Under the pieces are notes generated by a model, which was not told where the DNA came from, made no database searches, and worked only from the letters and a program-made list of their open reading frames with translations. The translations under genes and the position numbers were made by a program. This document shows positions 53,984-62,477 of a stretch of DNA of 64,000 bases, one piece after another (position 1 is the first letter of the stretch; every line of letters begins with the position of its first letter). Source of the stretch: Methylobacterium sp. Leaf118 (GTDB lineage: Bacteria > Pseudomonadota > Alphaproteobacteria > Rhizobiales > Beijerinckiaceae); NCBI RefSeq assembly GCF_920984675.1, contig NZ_CAKLBV010000018.1, forward strand, positions 1 through 64,000, given 5' to 3'.

Positions 53984-54994
53984 TCACTTGCCGTCGGTGA
54001 GAGCGGGGTCGATGGCGCTCTTCACGTCCTGCGGGGCCTTGTAGACCTCGAACTTGACGTTGAAGGCGTCCGCGTGCCGGCTCGATCCGTAGAGCGAGCC
54101 GAACCCGTCGGCGTCCTTCATCACGGCGCGGCCCTCGGCGAGCTTGAGGAGCCGCGTGCCCTTCAGGAAGCGGGTGAAGATGTCGGGCCCGACCCCGACC
54201 TTGGCCGCCATGATGGCGACCGCGTCGGCCTGCGTCTTCGGGTCCTCGATATAGGCGACCACCCGGTCCCAGAGACCGACCAGCTTGATCCACTCGGCGC
54301 GGCGCGCGGCGAGGCTCGCGGGCGTGACCGTGACCACGTCGTAGATCAGGCCGGGCCGGTCGGCCGAGGTGTAGAGCGGCCGGGCGCCGGCCGCACCGCG
54401 CATCGCCTGGCCGGCGATCGGCTGCCACGCGCCGATGGCCGCGACGTCGCCGGAGGCGAGGATCTGCGGCGTCTCGTTGGTCTTGGCGTTGACGAGCGTG
54501 ACGTCGCTCTCCTTGATCCCGGCCTTCTGCAGGCCGTCGATCAGGAGCAGGTGCTCGACGAGGCCGACCTCCAGGCCGACCTTCTTGCCCTTGAGATCGG
54601 CGAGCGTCTTCACCCCCGGCTTGCCGACGATCATGTCGTTGCCGTTCGAGTAGTCGGTCAGCAGGATCATGACGTTCTTGGCACCGTTGCCGCTCATCAC
54701 GAGGGCGTCGCCGTTGGTGCAGGTCACCGCATCGAGCTTGCCGGCGGAGAAGGCGTCCATGGAGGCCGAGTAGTCGAACCACTCGAACTTCGCGTCGATG
54801 CCGGCCTCCTTGAGCCAGCCCTTCTCGATAGCGACCTGCCACGCCACCCAGCCCGGCCAGTCGCTGTAGCCGATGCGCAGCGGCTCGGCGGCCTGTGCGG
54901 CGGGGGCGACGAGGAGCCCGAGGGCGAGGGTCAGGGCGGACAGGCCGCGCCGGAGGCCCGTGAGACCGCCGATGGCCAGGGTCGGGATACGCAT
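53984..54994 (-). CDS. ABC substrate-binding protein (NMT1/TauA-like, guanidine-operon importer)
   Basis: A 336-residue periplasmic protein with signal peptide (about residues 1-36, ending AQAAE). The fold is SsuA/TauA-like: EPLRIGYSDWPGWVAWQVA, AEWIKLVGLWDRVVAYIED and LKGKKVGLEVGLVEHLLL. ATG 54994 follows AGGAGACGAGAC. It is the first gene after the guanidine-I riboswitch, so it probably binds guanidine or a guanidino compound. Databases name this set the urea carboxylase-related ABC transporter. Confidence 0.9.
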   Translation of the reverse strand: MRIPTLAIGGLTGLRRGLSALTLALGLLVAPAAQAAEPLRIGYSDWPGWVAWQVAIEKGWLKEAGIDAKFEWFDYSASMDAFSAGKLDAVTCTNGDALVMSGNGAKNVMILLTDYSNGNDMIVGKPGVKTLADLKGKKVGLEVGLVEHLLLIDGLQKAGIKESDVTLVNAKTNETPQILASGDVAAIGAWQPIAGQAMRGAAGARPLYTSADRPGLIYDVVTVTPASLAARRAEWIKLVGLWDRVVAYIEDPKTQADAVAIMAAKVGVGPDIFTRFLKGTRLLKLAEGRAVMKDADGFGSLYGSSRHADAFNVKFEVYKAPQDVKSAIDPALTDGK

Positions 54995-55346
54995 GTCTCG
55001 TCTCCTGAGAAGGGCCGCCATGGGCGCGAGCGGAAGCCTTCCGCCGGACGGCCGGGGTTCAGCTCGCCCCCGCCTTCGCGGCGGGCGACCTGTCGGGGGA
55101 TGCAGGGGAGGGTGCCGGGACCGGGCGGGTCGCCGCGATCACGGCCCCGCCGCGAGCGCCGGGGCGGCGGTCTGCGAACGTGAGGTCAGGCCGCGTCTCG
55201 GCGCAGCGGATCGAAGGCCCGGCGGCCTCGTCATCGGTTCTACGAAGACGATACCGGGCAGGCATCGCGCGAGATCGGGTATCGGCGATACAAAGAGTGG
55301 GAATTGAGGGACCGCACGGAGCATACTTTCCCTTCCAAGACAGAAG

Positions 55347-55378
55347 GAGATTGTACAAGACCTACCCTTGCCAATCTC
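55347..55378 (-). promoter_or_regulatory. Leader hairpin downstream of the riboswitch
   Basis: On the minus strand GAGATTG (55378-55372) pairs with CAATCTC (55353-55347), with an inner CAAG/CTTG, followed by CTTCTGTCTT. It begins 12 nt after the riboswitch core and is a plausible terminator/antiterminator or processing element of its expression platform. Confidence 0.4.
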
Positions 55379-55389
55379 TGGCTGGTGAG

Positions 55390-55494
55390 GTCTCCCGGGC
55401 TTTTATCCCGCCGTGCATCCGGGCGGATGTCTCCCGCCGCGGCAACCGCTCTCGGACCGATCACATCTTCTCAGATGCTGGAACCCTAGCGATC
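55390..55494 (-). promoter_or_regulatory. Guanidine-I (ykkC) riboswitch
   Basis: Read on the minus strand, the conserved blocks appear in order: CTAGGGTTCC near the 5' end, then GGTCCGAGAG, then a paired GGCGGGAGAC/ATCCGCCC region, and at the 3' end GGGATAAAAGCCCGGGAGA. These are the diagnostic sequences of the guanidine-I riboswitch, which turns genes on with guanidine. The first downstream gene (ABC binding protein) starts about 395 nt later; no other gene intervenes. Confidence 0.92.
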
Positions 55495-55589
55495 AACTCG
55501 GAAGCCAGCATAAAATTCCGGAGATTGCTTGGTCAATCCAGATGGTCGCGCCCATTGCACGTGTTTTATAGGAATGCGCTCAATTTTTA

Positions 55590-56030
55590 GCCTTTCTGCA
55601 AGCCGGATCGCCAGGCGCACCGGCAAGCCGAGCCGGCGGCAGAGGCCGTCGCTCGCCGCGATGACGAGCAGGACCGTGCCGACGATGCCGGCGATCAGGA
55701 GCGGGCCCGTGGCGACGATCGCCCCGAGGCCGACGGAGGCGCCGCGCAGGGCGACGGCGAGCTCCAGGAGCGGTTTGGCGCCGAAGGCGTCCCGGCCCGG
55801 AAGCGCGCGCCCGGCGCCCGGACGGTGGCGCACGGCGATGCCGAGGAGGATCGCGAGCACAAGTACCTCGACGAGGGGTGCCCGAACACCGCCTCCTCGA
55901 CGCGCTGAAGCACGACCGCCGCCGCGGTGATGGCGAGGCAGAGCGCGAGCCCCGGCAGCAGCGCGGGCGCCCCCCCCCCCCGAGACCGATGCGGGCCCCC
56001 TGGCCGACGGCCCGCGGCTCATCCTGCCGC
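55590..56030 (-). pseudogene. YeiH/PSE-family membrane protein remnant
   Basis: Joining two frames reads ALLPGLALCLAITAAAVVLQ, then LVEVLVLAILLGIAVRHRPG, DAFGAKPLLELAVALRGAS and GLGAIVATGPLLIAGIVG, the N-terminal third of UPF0324 (YeiH) putative sulfate exporters. A base is missing near 55880 (GGCACCCCTCGTC) and a 12-base poly-C run (55970-55981) interrupts the start. The C-terminal two thirds are absent, the frame passing into unrelated sequence next to the riboswitch. Confidence 0.72.
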
Positions 56031-56171
56031 CTTCCTCGCACCGTCGCGTGGGCCGTTGGGAAGAGGATGGTCGCGCAGGGGCGCTTTCGGAGAAAAAGCC
56101 CCTCCTGGCGCGGGAATCTTCGGAAGATGCATCCATTGATCGGCGGGATGCCAAGACCGACATTCGCCAGC

Positions 56172-56414
56172 ATGAGCAGGCGCGCCGACAGCCAGACCTA
56201 CGATCCCTTCGGTGAGGCCATCGACGCGACGTGCCCCCCGATGGCGGCCGTTGAAGAGGGGCGGATCCGGGGCGCGGCGATCGTCGTGTTCTGGATGGTC
56301 GCGCTGATGCTGACGGCCGGACGCGTCTATTTCGCGGATCATGCGGCCTCGCCCTCGGTCGCCGGCCCGGCAACCCCTCTGGTCGCGGTGCAGCAGATCG
56401 CATCCTCGCGCTGA
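56172..56414 (+). CDS. Possible small single-span membrane protein
   Basis: An 80-residue frame from ATG 56172. It has one hydrophobic helix (GAAIVVFWMVALMLTAGRVYF, about residues 34-54) after a polar N-terminus, then a short Ala/Pro-rich periplasmic-type tail. It is convergent with fpr and divergent from the YeiH remnant. I do not recognise a family; a ribosome-binding site is weak. Confidence 0.42.
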   Translation: MSRRADSQTYDPFGEAIDATCPPMAAVEEGRIRGAAIVVFWMVALMLTAGRVYFADHAASPSVAGPATPLVAVQQIASSR

Positions 56415-56451
56415 GACCGATCCGCCTCCCGCGCGCCCTCCGGCAGACGCA

Positions 56452-57225
56452 TCACTTCTCGACGAAGGCCTTCTCGATCACGTAGTGGGCCGCCTCGCCG
56501 TGGTTGCCTTCCTCGTAGCCGAGGCCGGTCAGCATCGCGCGGGTGTCCTTGATCATCTCCGGCGAGCCGCACAGCATGAAGCGGTCGGCCTCGATCGACA
56601 TCGCCGGCAGACCGATATCCTCGAATAGCTTGCCCGAGGTCATCAGGTCGGTGATCCGGCCGCGGTTGCGGAACGGCTCGCGGGTGACGGTCGGGTAGTA
56701 GATCAGCTGATTCGCGATCATCTCGCCGAGGAATTCGTGCTTCGGGAGCGTCTCGGTGATGGTCTCGCCGTAGGCCAGTTCCTGCACCTGCCGGCAGCCG
56801 TGGACCAGCACGACCTTCTCGAAGCGGTCGTAGGTCTCCGGATCCTTGATGATCGACAGGAACGGGGCGAGCCCGGTGCCGGTGCCGAGCAGGTAGAGGT
56901 GGCGGCCGGGCAGGAGGTTGTCGAGCACCAGGGTGCCGGTCGGCTTCTTGCCGATCATGATCGGGTCGCCGACCTTGAGGTGCTGGAGCTTGCTGGTGAG
57001 CGGGCCGTTGGGCACCTTGATGGAGAAGAACTCCAACTCCTCCTCGTAATTGGCCGACACGACGGAGTAGGCGCGCAACAGCGGCCGGCCCTCGACCTCG
57101 ATGCCGATCATCGTGAACTCGCCGTTGCGGAAGCGGAAGGCGGGATCACGGGTGGTGCGAAAGGAGAAGAGCGTGTCGGTCCAGTGGTGGACGGACAGGA
57201 CGCGCTCGGCGTTGTACTTGCTCAT
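56452..57225 (-). CDS. fpr: Ferredoxin--NADP+ reductase
   Basis: A 257-residue flavoprotein of the bacterial FPR type. FAD-binding RAYSVVSANYEEELEFFSI, NADP-binding GTGTGLAPFLSIIKDP and the C-terminal NHGEAAHYVIEKAFVEK are all present; FMLCGSPEMIKDT is the usual nicotinamide-side motif. It couples NADPH with ferredoxin, here most likely the FdxA encoded 27 bp upstream. Confidence 0.96.
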   Translation of the reverse strand: MSKYNAERVLSVHHWTDTLFSFRTTRDPAFRFRNGEFTMIGIEVEGRPLLRAYSVVSANYEEELEFFSIKVPNGPLTSKLQHLKVGDPIMIGKKPTGTLVLDNLLPGRHLYLLGTGTGLAPFLSIIKDPETYDRFEKVVLVHGCRQVQELAYGETITETLPKHEFLGEMIANQLIYYPTVTREPFRNRGRITDLMTSGKLFEDIGLPAMSIEADRFMLCGSPEMIKDTRAMLTGLGYEEGNHGEAAHYVIEKAFVEK

Positions 57226-57252
57226 GCTGTCACCTGATGGGTTCGAGAGAGA

Positions 57253-57591
57253 TCAGGCGGCGGCCGGATCCGACACGCCGAACACGGATTGGAGCTTGCC
57301 ACTGCGGCCGTCCCAGTCGGCCGCGTCGGTCGGCGGATCGCGCTTCTGGCTGATGTTCGGCCAGAGGGCGGAATACTTGGCGTTGAGCGCGACCCATCCG
57401 GCGAGACCCGGCTCGGAATCGGCCTTGATCGCGTCGGCCGGGCATTCCGGCTCGCACACGCCGCAATCGATGCACTCGTCCGGATTGATCACGAGCATGG
57501 TCTCGCCGACGTAGAAGCAATCGACCGGACAGACCTCGACGCAGTCCGTGTACTTGCAGCGGATACAATTGTCGGTGACGACATAGGTCAT
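57253..57591 (-). CDS. fdxA: Ferredoxin FdxA (7Fe, [3Fe-4S][4Fe-4S])
   Basis: A 112-residue ferredoxin. [27 protein letters not shown] and [21 protein letters not shown] carry the cysteines of a [3Fe-4S] and a [4Fe-4S] cluster, and the C-terminal region [14 protein letters not shown] is typical of FdxA. It would donate electrons through the fpr product encoded next. Upstream lies the ABC importer of the AprAB-like cluster, 240 bp away. Confidence 0.96.
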   Translation of the reverse strand: MTYVVTDNCIRCKYTDCVEVCPVDCFYVGETMLVINPDECIDCGVCEPECPADAIKADSEPGLAGWVALNAKYSALWPNISQKRDPPTDAADWDGRSGKLQSVFGVSDPAAA

Positions 57592-57832
57592 GGCAGATAG
57601 CCTCTGGCGTTGTGGCAAGCGGTGGAGCGAGAGGGCGCCCCAACCCGGGCGCATCGGCCCGGCCTCCCTCGTGGCCGCGCGCGACACGCCCGCTGCGCCG
57701 CCGCGGCCCGGGGGGGGCGCGCGTCAGGGACAGGCGCCCCGTGACGGCCCCCCCCGATGACAGCCCCTCAGGGGCCGCCTCGCCGCGCGCGGTGTCGCCG
57801 AACCGGCGCCCCCTCCGCGGGGGCGCGCGCCC

Positions 57833-58693
57833 TCACAGGACCGTGGCGAGGTCCTGTCCCTCGAGATTGATCGCGAGGCCCTTGAGGGCGTCGAGGCTGA
57901 CCTCGCCGCCCATGGCGCGGAGGCTCTCCTCGCGGATGAGCGACATCAGTCCGCGGCGCAGGCCCAGGAACTCCGAGGAGAGGGTCATCGCGGGCTCACG
58001 CGGGCGCGGCAACGGGACGACGATCTCGGCCTTGATGCTGCCGGGGCGCGCCGTCATCACGTAGATGCGGTCCGACAGGAAGATCGCCTCGTCGATGTCG
58101 TGGGTCACGAACAGGACCGAGATCTTCAGCCTCTGCCACATGTTGGTGAGGATCTGCTGCATGATCAGCCGGGTCTGGGCGTCGAGCGCCCCGAACGGCT
58201 CGTCGAGGAGCAGGATGCGCGGTCCGGTGGCGAGCGCCCGGACGATGCCGACGCGCTGCTTCATGCCGCCCGAGAGCCGATCCGGATAGTGATCCTCGAA
58301 GGGCGTGAGGCCGGCGAGGCCGAGCAGGGTGCGGGCCCGGCGCTCGCGCTCGCTGCGCGAAACGCCGCTCATCTTGAGCCCGAACTCGACGTTCTGGCGC
58401 ACGGTCTTCCACGGGAACAGGGAGTATTGCTGGAAGATCATGCCCCGATCGGCGCTGGGGCCCGCGATCCCCTCGCCATCGACCGTGACGGTCCCGCCCG
58501 AGGGCGTGAGAAAGCCGGCGAGCGCGTTCAGCAGCGTCGACTTTCCGCAGCCCGACGGGCCGACGATGGAGACGAATTCGCCGGGCCGGACGGTAAGCGA
58601 CGCGTTCGCGACGGCCTCGACCGTGCCCTCCATGGTCTCGTAGCGCAGGCAGAAATCCTGGACCTCGATCAGGCCCCGAGCCGTCCCGGCCAT
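57833..58693 (-). CDS. ABC transporter ATP-binding protein (nitrate/sulfonate/taurine type)
   Basis: A 286-residue ATPase: Walker [13 protein letters not shown]-loop FQQYSLFPWKT, signature [15 protein letters not shown], Walker B ILLLDEPFGALD, H-loop FVTHDIDEA. The C-terminal 45 residues are an extension. Repeat copy C (58745-58848) separates it from the permease gene upstream, within what should be one transcript. Confidence 0.93.
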   Translation of the reverse strand: MAGTARGLIEVQDFCLRYETMEGTVEAVANASLTVRPGEFVSIVGPSGCGKSTLLNALAGFLTPSGGTVTVDGEGIAGPSADRGMIFQQYSLFPWKTVRQNVEFGLKMSGVSRSERERRARTLLGLAGLTPFEDHYPDRLSGGMKQRVGIVRALATGPRILLLDEPFGALDAQTRLIMQQILTNMWQRLKISVLFVTHDIDEAIFLSDRIYVMTARPGSIKAEIVVPLPRPREPAMTLSSEFLGLRRGLMSLIREESLRAMGGEVSLDALKGLAINLEGQDLATVL

Positions 58694-58744
58694 GACTTGT
58701 CCCTTTCTGCGATGGACCCACCGCGTCTGGTCGTCGGCGACCTG

Positions 58745-58848
58745 GAGCGCTCTCCGCCGCCGTGGAAACCGGTTCGGCTTCAGAGAGCGCGACAAAACAG
58801 AGACTGAGAGCCGTGCTCACGTTCCAACGTGATCGGGCACGGTTCTAT
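58745..58848 (+). repeat. Dispersed two-hairpin intergenic repeat, copy C
   Basis: Starts with GAGCGCTCTCCGCCGCCGTGG, then CCGGTTCGGCTTCAGAGAGCGC and GAGAGCCGTGCTCACGTTCCAACGTGATCGGGCACGG. It fills the 151-bp gap between permease and ATPase and overlaps the permease stop codon region by a few bases. In the operon mRNA it would appear as its reverse complement, which folds equally well. Confidence 0.88.
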
Positions 58849-59753
58849 CGGGCCGTGCCCCAGGGCATGGCGATGCGGCCGAGCAGGCGGATGGCGAGGC
58901 TCGAGGCGAGGCCGAGCACGCCGATCGTGATCATGCCCAGCGCGATGTCGGAATACTGGACCAGGGAGTAGGCCTCCCAGGTGAAGTAGCCGATGCCGAA
59001 CTGGCCGGAGATCATCTCGGCGGCGATGAGCGAGACCCAGGCGACGCCCATGCCGACGGTCAGCCCCGTGAAGATCTGCGGCAGGGAGGCCGGCAGGTAG
59101 ACCTCGCGGAACAGCGACGCCTCGCCCGCGCCGAGGCAGCGCGCGGCCCGCACCAGCACCGGATCCACGGTCGCCATGCCCTGGAGCGTATTGATCAGGA
59201 TCGGGAAGAACGAGCCGAGGAAGGTGATGAAAACGATCGATTCCTCGTTCGTCGGCCAGAGCATGATCGCCATCGGCACCCAGGCGATGGCCGGGATCGG
59301 CCGGGTGACCTCGCAGATCGGGAACACGATCTCGCGCAGGATCCGGAAGCGGCCCATCAGCAGGCCGAGCGGGATCGCGATCGCGCTCGCGAGGGTGAAG
59401 CCGTAGAGGATGCGCCGGCAGCTCATCCAGATGTGGTCGCCGAAGACCGGGTTGTGGAAGGCGAGGATCGCCCGGGCCAGCACGTCGGCCGGGCTCGGGA
59501 CGTTGGTGAAGCGCACGTAGAAGGTCGCCCGGCTCTCCGTCAGCACCTGCCAGACCGCGACGAAGACCGCGAGGGCGACGAGGCCGAGGGCGGCGCCCCG
59601 CAACTGGCCGCGATGGAGACGCAGCCAGCGGGCGAGGCGATGGGTCCGGACGACCCCCGAGGAGGCCGCGTTCGTGTCCGCCACGGCCGGCGCCTTGGCG
59701 GTCGGGGCGAGACGGGTGACCGTTTCCGGCAGGGTTCGAAGTGCCGCTTCCAT
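58845..59753 (-). CDS. ABC transporter permease (nitrate/sulfonate/taurine type)
   Basis: A 302-residue permease with about six transmembrane helices and the EAA loop ARCLGAGEASLFREVYLPASLPQI. It begins MEAALRTLPETVTRLAP with a polar extension of about 45 residues. It is 4 bp from the binding-protein stop. The substrate is unknown; the gene order (SBP, permease, ATPase) and family suggest a sulfonate, nitrate or related compound. Confidence 0.92.
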   Translation of the reverse strand: MEAALRTLPETVTRLAPTAKAPAVADTNAASSGVVRTHRLARWLRLHRGQLRGAALGLVALAVFVAVWQVLTESRATFYVRFTNVPSPADVLARAILAFHNPVFGDHIWMSCRRILYGFTLASAIAIPLGLLMGRFRILREIVFPICEVTRPIPAIAWVPMAIMLWPTNEESIVFITFLGSFFPILINTLQGMATVDPVLVRAARCLGAGEASLFREVYLPASLPQIFTGLTVGMGVAWVSLIAAEMISGQFGIGYFTWEAYSLVQYSDIALGMITIGVLGLASSLAIRLLGRIAMPWGTAR

Positions 59754-59757
59754 CGCC

Positions 59758-61185
59758 TCAGCCCCCCGTCACCACGGCCTTGATCGCCTCGTCGAAGGGC
59801 AGAACCTTCGCGCCCGCGCGTTCCGCCGCGGCGTCCGCATCGCGCTTCAGCAGGAACGGCGCGATCTCGCCCTGGCCGACGACGTAGAAGGCTTCCTTCG
59901 CGAAGAGCTTGATGCCGCGGGCGGTGTCGAAGACGTAGGCGACGTTGATCGCCTTGCCCTTGGCCCTGAGATCGCTGACCGCGCCGAGGGTACAGGCCGC
60001 GCTCGCATAGGGCAGGATGTCGCCGTCCTTCACCCAGATCTCGCCGGCCTTGCGCGGATCGGCGATCGGCCGTTTGCAGAAGCTGTCCTTGCCCGAGACC
60101 TCGTAATTGGCGGTGCTGGCGCGCTGCGTGTCGTAGTCCAGGCCCCTTTGGGCGAAGGCCTTGCGGATGGGCCGGTCGTTGACCCAGGCGTCGACGTCGA
60201 ACTCCTTCACCCGATCGAGTTTTTGGAGGACCTTCACGTCTTCCTTGGCGGCCTCGACGAGCGGCGGCTTGATGGTCGGGTCGATGGTCATGATCCCGCC
60301 GGGGCCGAGGAAGATGTAGACGACCTCCTTGTCGGTGCCGGTCCAGGCCGCGATCTGCTCCGCGGCGCGCTTCGGATCGGCCTTCACCCAGGCCTGCGCA
60401 TCGAGAATCGCCTGAAGATAGGCATCGACGATCTCGGGGTACTGGCCGGCGAAGTCGGAGCGGGCGACGACCCCGTGCCAGGTCGGCAGGTTGGTCTCGA
60501 CGCCGTCGAACACTTTGCGGGCGAAGCCCCGGAACGGCAGCAACTCCGCGAAGGGCACGAAGTCGGCATGCGCGTCGATCTTCTTCTCCTGCAGGTTGGT
60601 CGAGCCGACCTCCGGGCTCTGGTTGACCAGCCGGAAGTAGGTCTGCGGATAACCCTTGTCCTGCAGGGCCTTGAGGACCATGCCATGAGCGGCCGAGCCG
60701 AACGGCACGCTGACGACCTTGCCCTTCAGGTCCTCGAAGGCGAAGGCGTCGGTCTCCTTGTTGACCACGATGCCGTTGCCGGAGCCGTGGAGATTGTAGG
60801 CCGCGACGGCGATCAGCTCGGAGCGGCTCTCGGGGTTGTTCTTGAAGGTGTAGCCGTTCACCACGAGCGGATAATCGCCCATGGCACCGAACTGCAGCTT
60901 TCCGGCCATCATCCCGTTGGTGACGGGCGGCCCCGAGGTGAAATTCTGCCAGTCGAGCTGGATCTTGATGTCGGCGTACTTGCCGGTCTTGGGCAGGTGC
61001 TTCTCGATGAGCTTGAGCTGACGGACCACGACCCCGACCGTGGCGGTGTTCGTCGTCGTGTCCTGCGTGCCGATCCCGACATTCAGCACCGACTGGGCCC
61101 GGGCCGGGGAGCGCCACGCGATCCCGGCCGCCGCCAGGAGCGCCAGAGCCGACACCGTGCCTCGTCTCAACACCATCGACGTCAT
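59758..61185 (-). CDS. ABC substrate-binding protein, NMT1/SsuA-like (large form)
   Basis: A 475-residue protein with signal peptide (about residues 1-32, ending PARAQ), longer than usual TauA/SsuA proteins (about 320). The ATG at 61185 follows ACGGAGCC. VLNVGIGTQDTTTNTATVGVV, GAMGDYPLVVNGYT and VVSVPFGSAAHGMVLKAL belong to the fold. An extra C-terminal region (about 330-475) includes DSFCKRPIADPRKAG and GDILPYASAACTLGAV. It is the receptor for the AprAB-like cluster. Confidence 0.88.
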   Translation of the reverse strand: MTSMVLRRGTVSALALLAAAGIAWRSPARAQSVLNVGIGTQDTTTNTATVGVVVRQLKLIEKHLPKTGKYADIKIQLDWQNFTSGPPVTNGMMAGKLQFGAMGDYPLVVNGYTFKNNPESRSELIAVAAYNLHGSGNGIVVNKETDAFAFEDLKGKVVSVPFGSAAHGMVLKALQDKGYPQTYFRLVNQSPEVGSTNLQEKKIDAHADFVPFAELLPFRGFARKVFDGVETNLPTWHGVVARSDFAGQYPEIVDAYLQAILDAQAWVKADPKRAAEQIAAWTGTDKEVVYIFLGPGGIMTIDPTIKPPLVEAAKEDVKVLQKLDRVKEFDVDAWVNDRPIRKAFAQRGLDYDTQRASTANYEVSGKDSFCKRPIADPRKAGEIWVKDGDILPYASAACTLGAVSDLRAKGKAINVAYVFDTARGIKLFAKEAFYVVGQGEIAPFLLKRDADAAAERAGAKVLPFDEAIKAVVTGG

Positions 61186-61348
61186 CGCGGGCTCCGTCTT
61201 GTCTTGAGATGCCGGCTCGACATCACAGGCATGATCGGTTGCTCGGTCGGGGCGGATCAAACGGAGACCGGCAAGTCGAGTCGATTAGTTGCGAAAATCG
61301 TCGGGCGGCCCTCATCGGTGACGCAACTTTGAGCGAGACGCATTCGAA

Positions 61349-62131
61349 TTAAGCGGCCTCCTCGCCGCCCGGCATCCGGGCGAGGAGGTCGGGGCGCTGG
61401 ATCAGGATCTGCGCGCGCCGGGTCGTCACCACGCCCTGTTCGGACAGGCGCTTCAGGCTGATCGTCACCCATTGCCGGGTGGCCCCGACCATGTGGGCGA
61501 GGTCCGCATGGGTGAAGTCGGCCGCGATCAGCACGCCGCCCTCCTCCTCGACGCCGTAGAGGCCCGAGAGGTGGATCAGCAGGAAGGCCAGGCGATCGGT
61601 GATCGAGCGCGTGCCCAGCATCTGTGCCAGCGCCGAGTAGCAGCGGCCCTTGAAGATCAGCCCGTCGATGACGCCGAAGGCCAGGGACGGGATGCGGCCC
61701 ACGAGCTGCTTCAAGGCCGCGCCCGGCAGATGCAAGACGGTCGAGTTGCTCGCGGCCATGCCGGACCAGCTGTGGCAGCCTGTGCCGAACACCTCGGGCC
61801 CGCCGACGAAATTGCCGGGATACCAGTAGGCGAGGGTGATCTCGCGGCCGGTCGGCGCGGCGTAGAAGACGCGGATGCGACCGGTCTCGATCAGCCAGAT
61901 CCCGTCGTTCGGCGTCTCCTGCGTGAACAGGGTCGCGCCGCGATAGAGAACCCGGCGGCGGCCCCGCTCCATGACCAGATTGCGCTCGGACTCGCTCAGT
62001 CCCTCGAGCAGGGGGCGCGGGCCGGCCGGTTGGGGGAACGCCTCCATCGGGCTCGCGCCTCCAACGCGGGTCGGCAGCGAAAGCCCCGAGGAGAGGTGGG
62101 CCGTGTCCGTCCGACCTGGGATGGGCTGCAT
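61349..62131 (-). CDS. Crp/Fnr-family transcriptional regulator
   Basis: A 260-residue regulator. An N-terminal cyclic nucleotide-binding fold (GATLFTQETPNDGIWLIETGRIRVFY and YWYPGNFVGGPEVFG) precedes a helix-turn-helix (FTHADLAHMVGATRQWVTISLKRL). No FNR-type cysteine cluster is present, so it senses another signal. Start ATG 62131 has GAGGGT nearby; ATG 62047 is an alternative. It lies between the HEAT-repeat gene and the binding-protein gene and probably controls the cluster. Confidence 0.92.
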   Translation of the reverse strand: MQPIPGRTDTAHLSSGLSLPTRVGGASPMEAFPQPAGPRPLLEGLSESERNLVMERGRRRVLYRGATLFTQETPNDGIWLIETGRIRVFYAAPTGREITLAYWYPGNFVGGPEVFGTGCHSWSGMAASNSTVLHLPGAALKQLVGRIPSLAFGVIDGLIFKGRCYSALAQMLGTRSITDRLAFLLIHLSGLYGVEEEGGVLIAADFTHADLAHMVGATRQWVTISLKRLSEQGVVTTRRAQILIQRPDLLARMPGGEEAA

Positions 62132-62477
62132 GGGCTGACCCTCGGCTGTGACCGGGTGCAGCGCCGCAATCCCTATACCAGTTCTAAAACAGAGCGCGCC
62201 CCGGCCGGAGAGGCGGCGACCGGATTCCGGTCATTCTCCGAGGCGGCACAACGGCTTAAGGGCTCGCGCCAGAGCCAGGACAGGTCCGTGGGGCGCCGGC
62301 CCCGGGCGCGGGCCGGGCGCCATGGCGATCCGCCGCCCGGACGCGCAGAGGCGGCGGACCCGCCCGGGTCCGCCGCCTCGCTACCGTCGTCCTGGCCGGC
62401 GACGCCGTTTCTCGGAACGTCGCGTCACCCCAGGGTCTTGGAGGCCTATCCGGGATCCGGAATCCCGAAAAATGCCC
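62132..62477. other. Intergenic stretch, no gene seen
   Basis: 346 bp between the HEAT-repeat stop and the Crp/Fnr start on the minus strand. It probably holds the promoter of the regulator. I found no confident inverted operator or terminator. Confidence 0.45.

Noticed and set aside
55059..55358. A 99-codon minus-strand frame in the riboswitch leader
   Set aside because: It overlaps the leader of the guanidine operon, has no family match and no ribosome-binding site, and its composition is that of non-coding GC-rich sequence.
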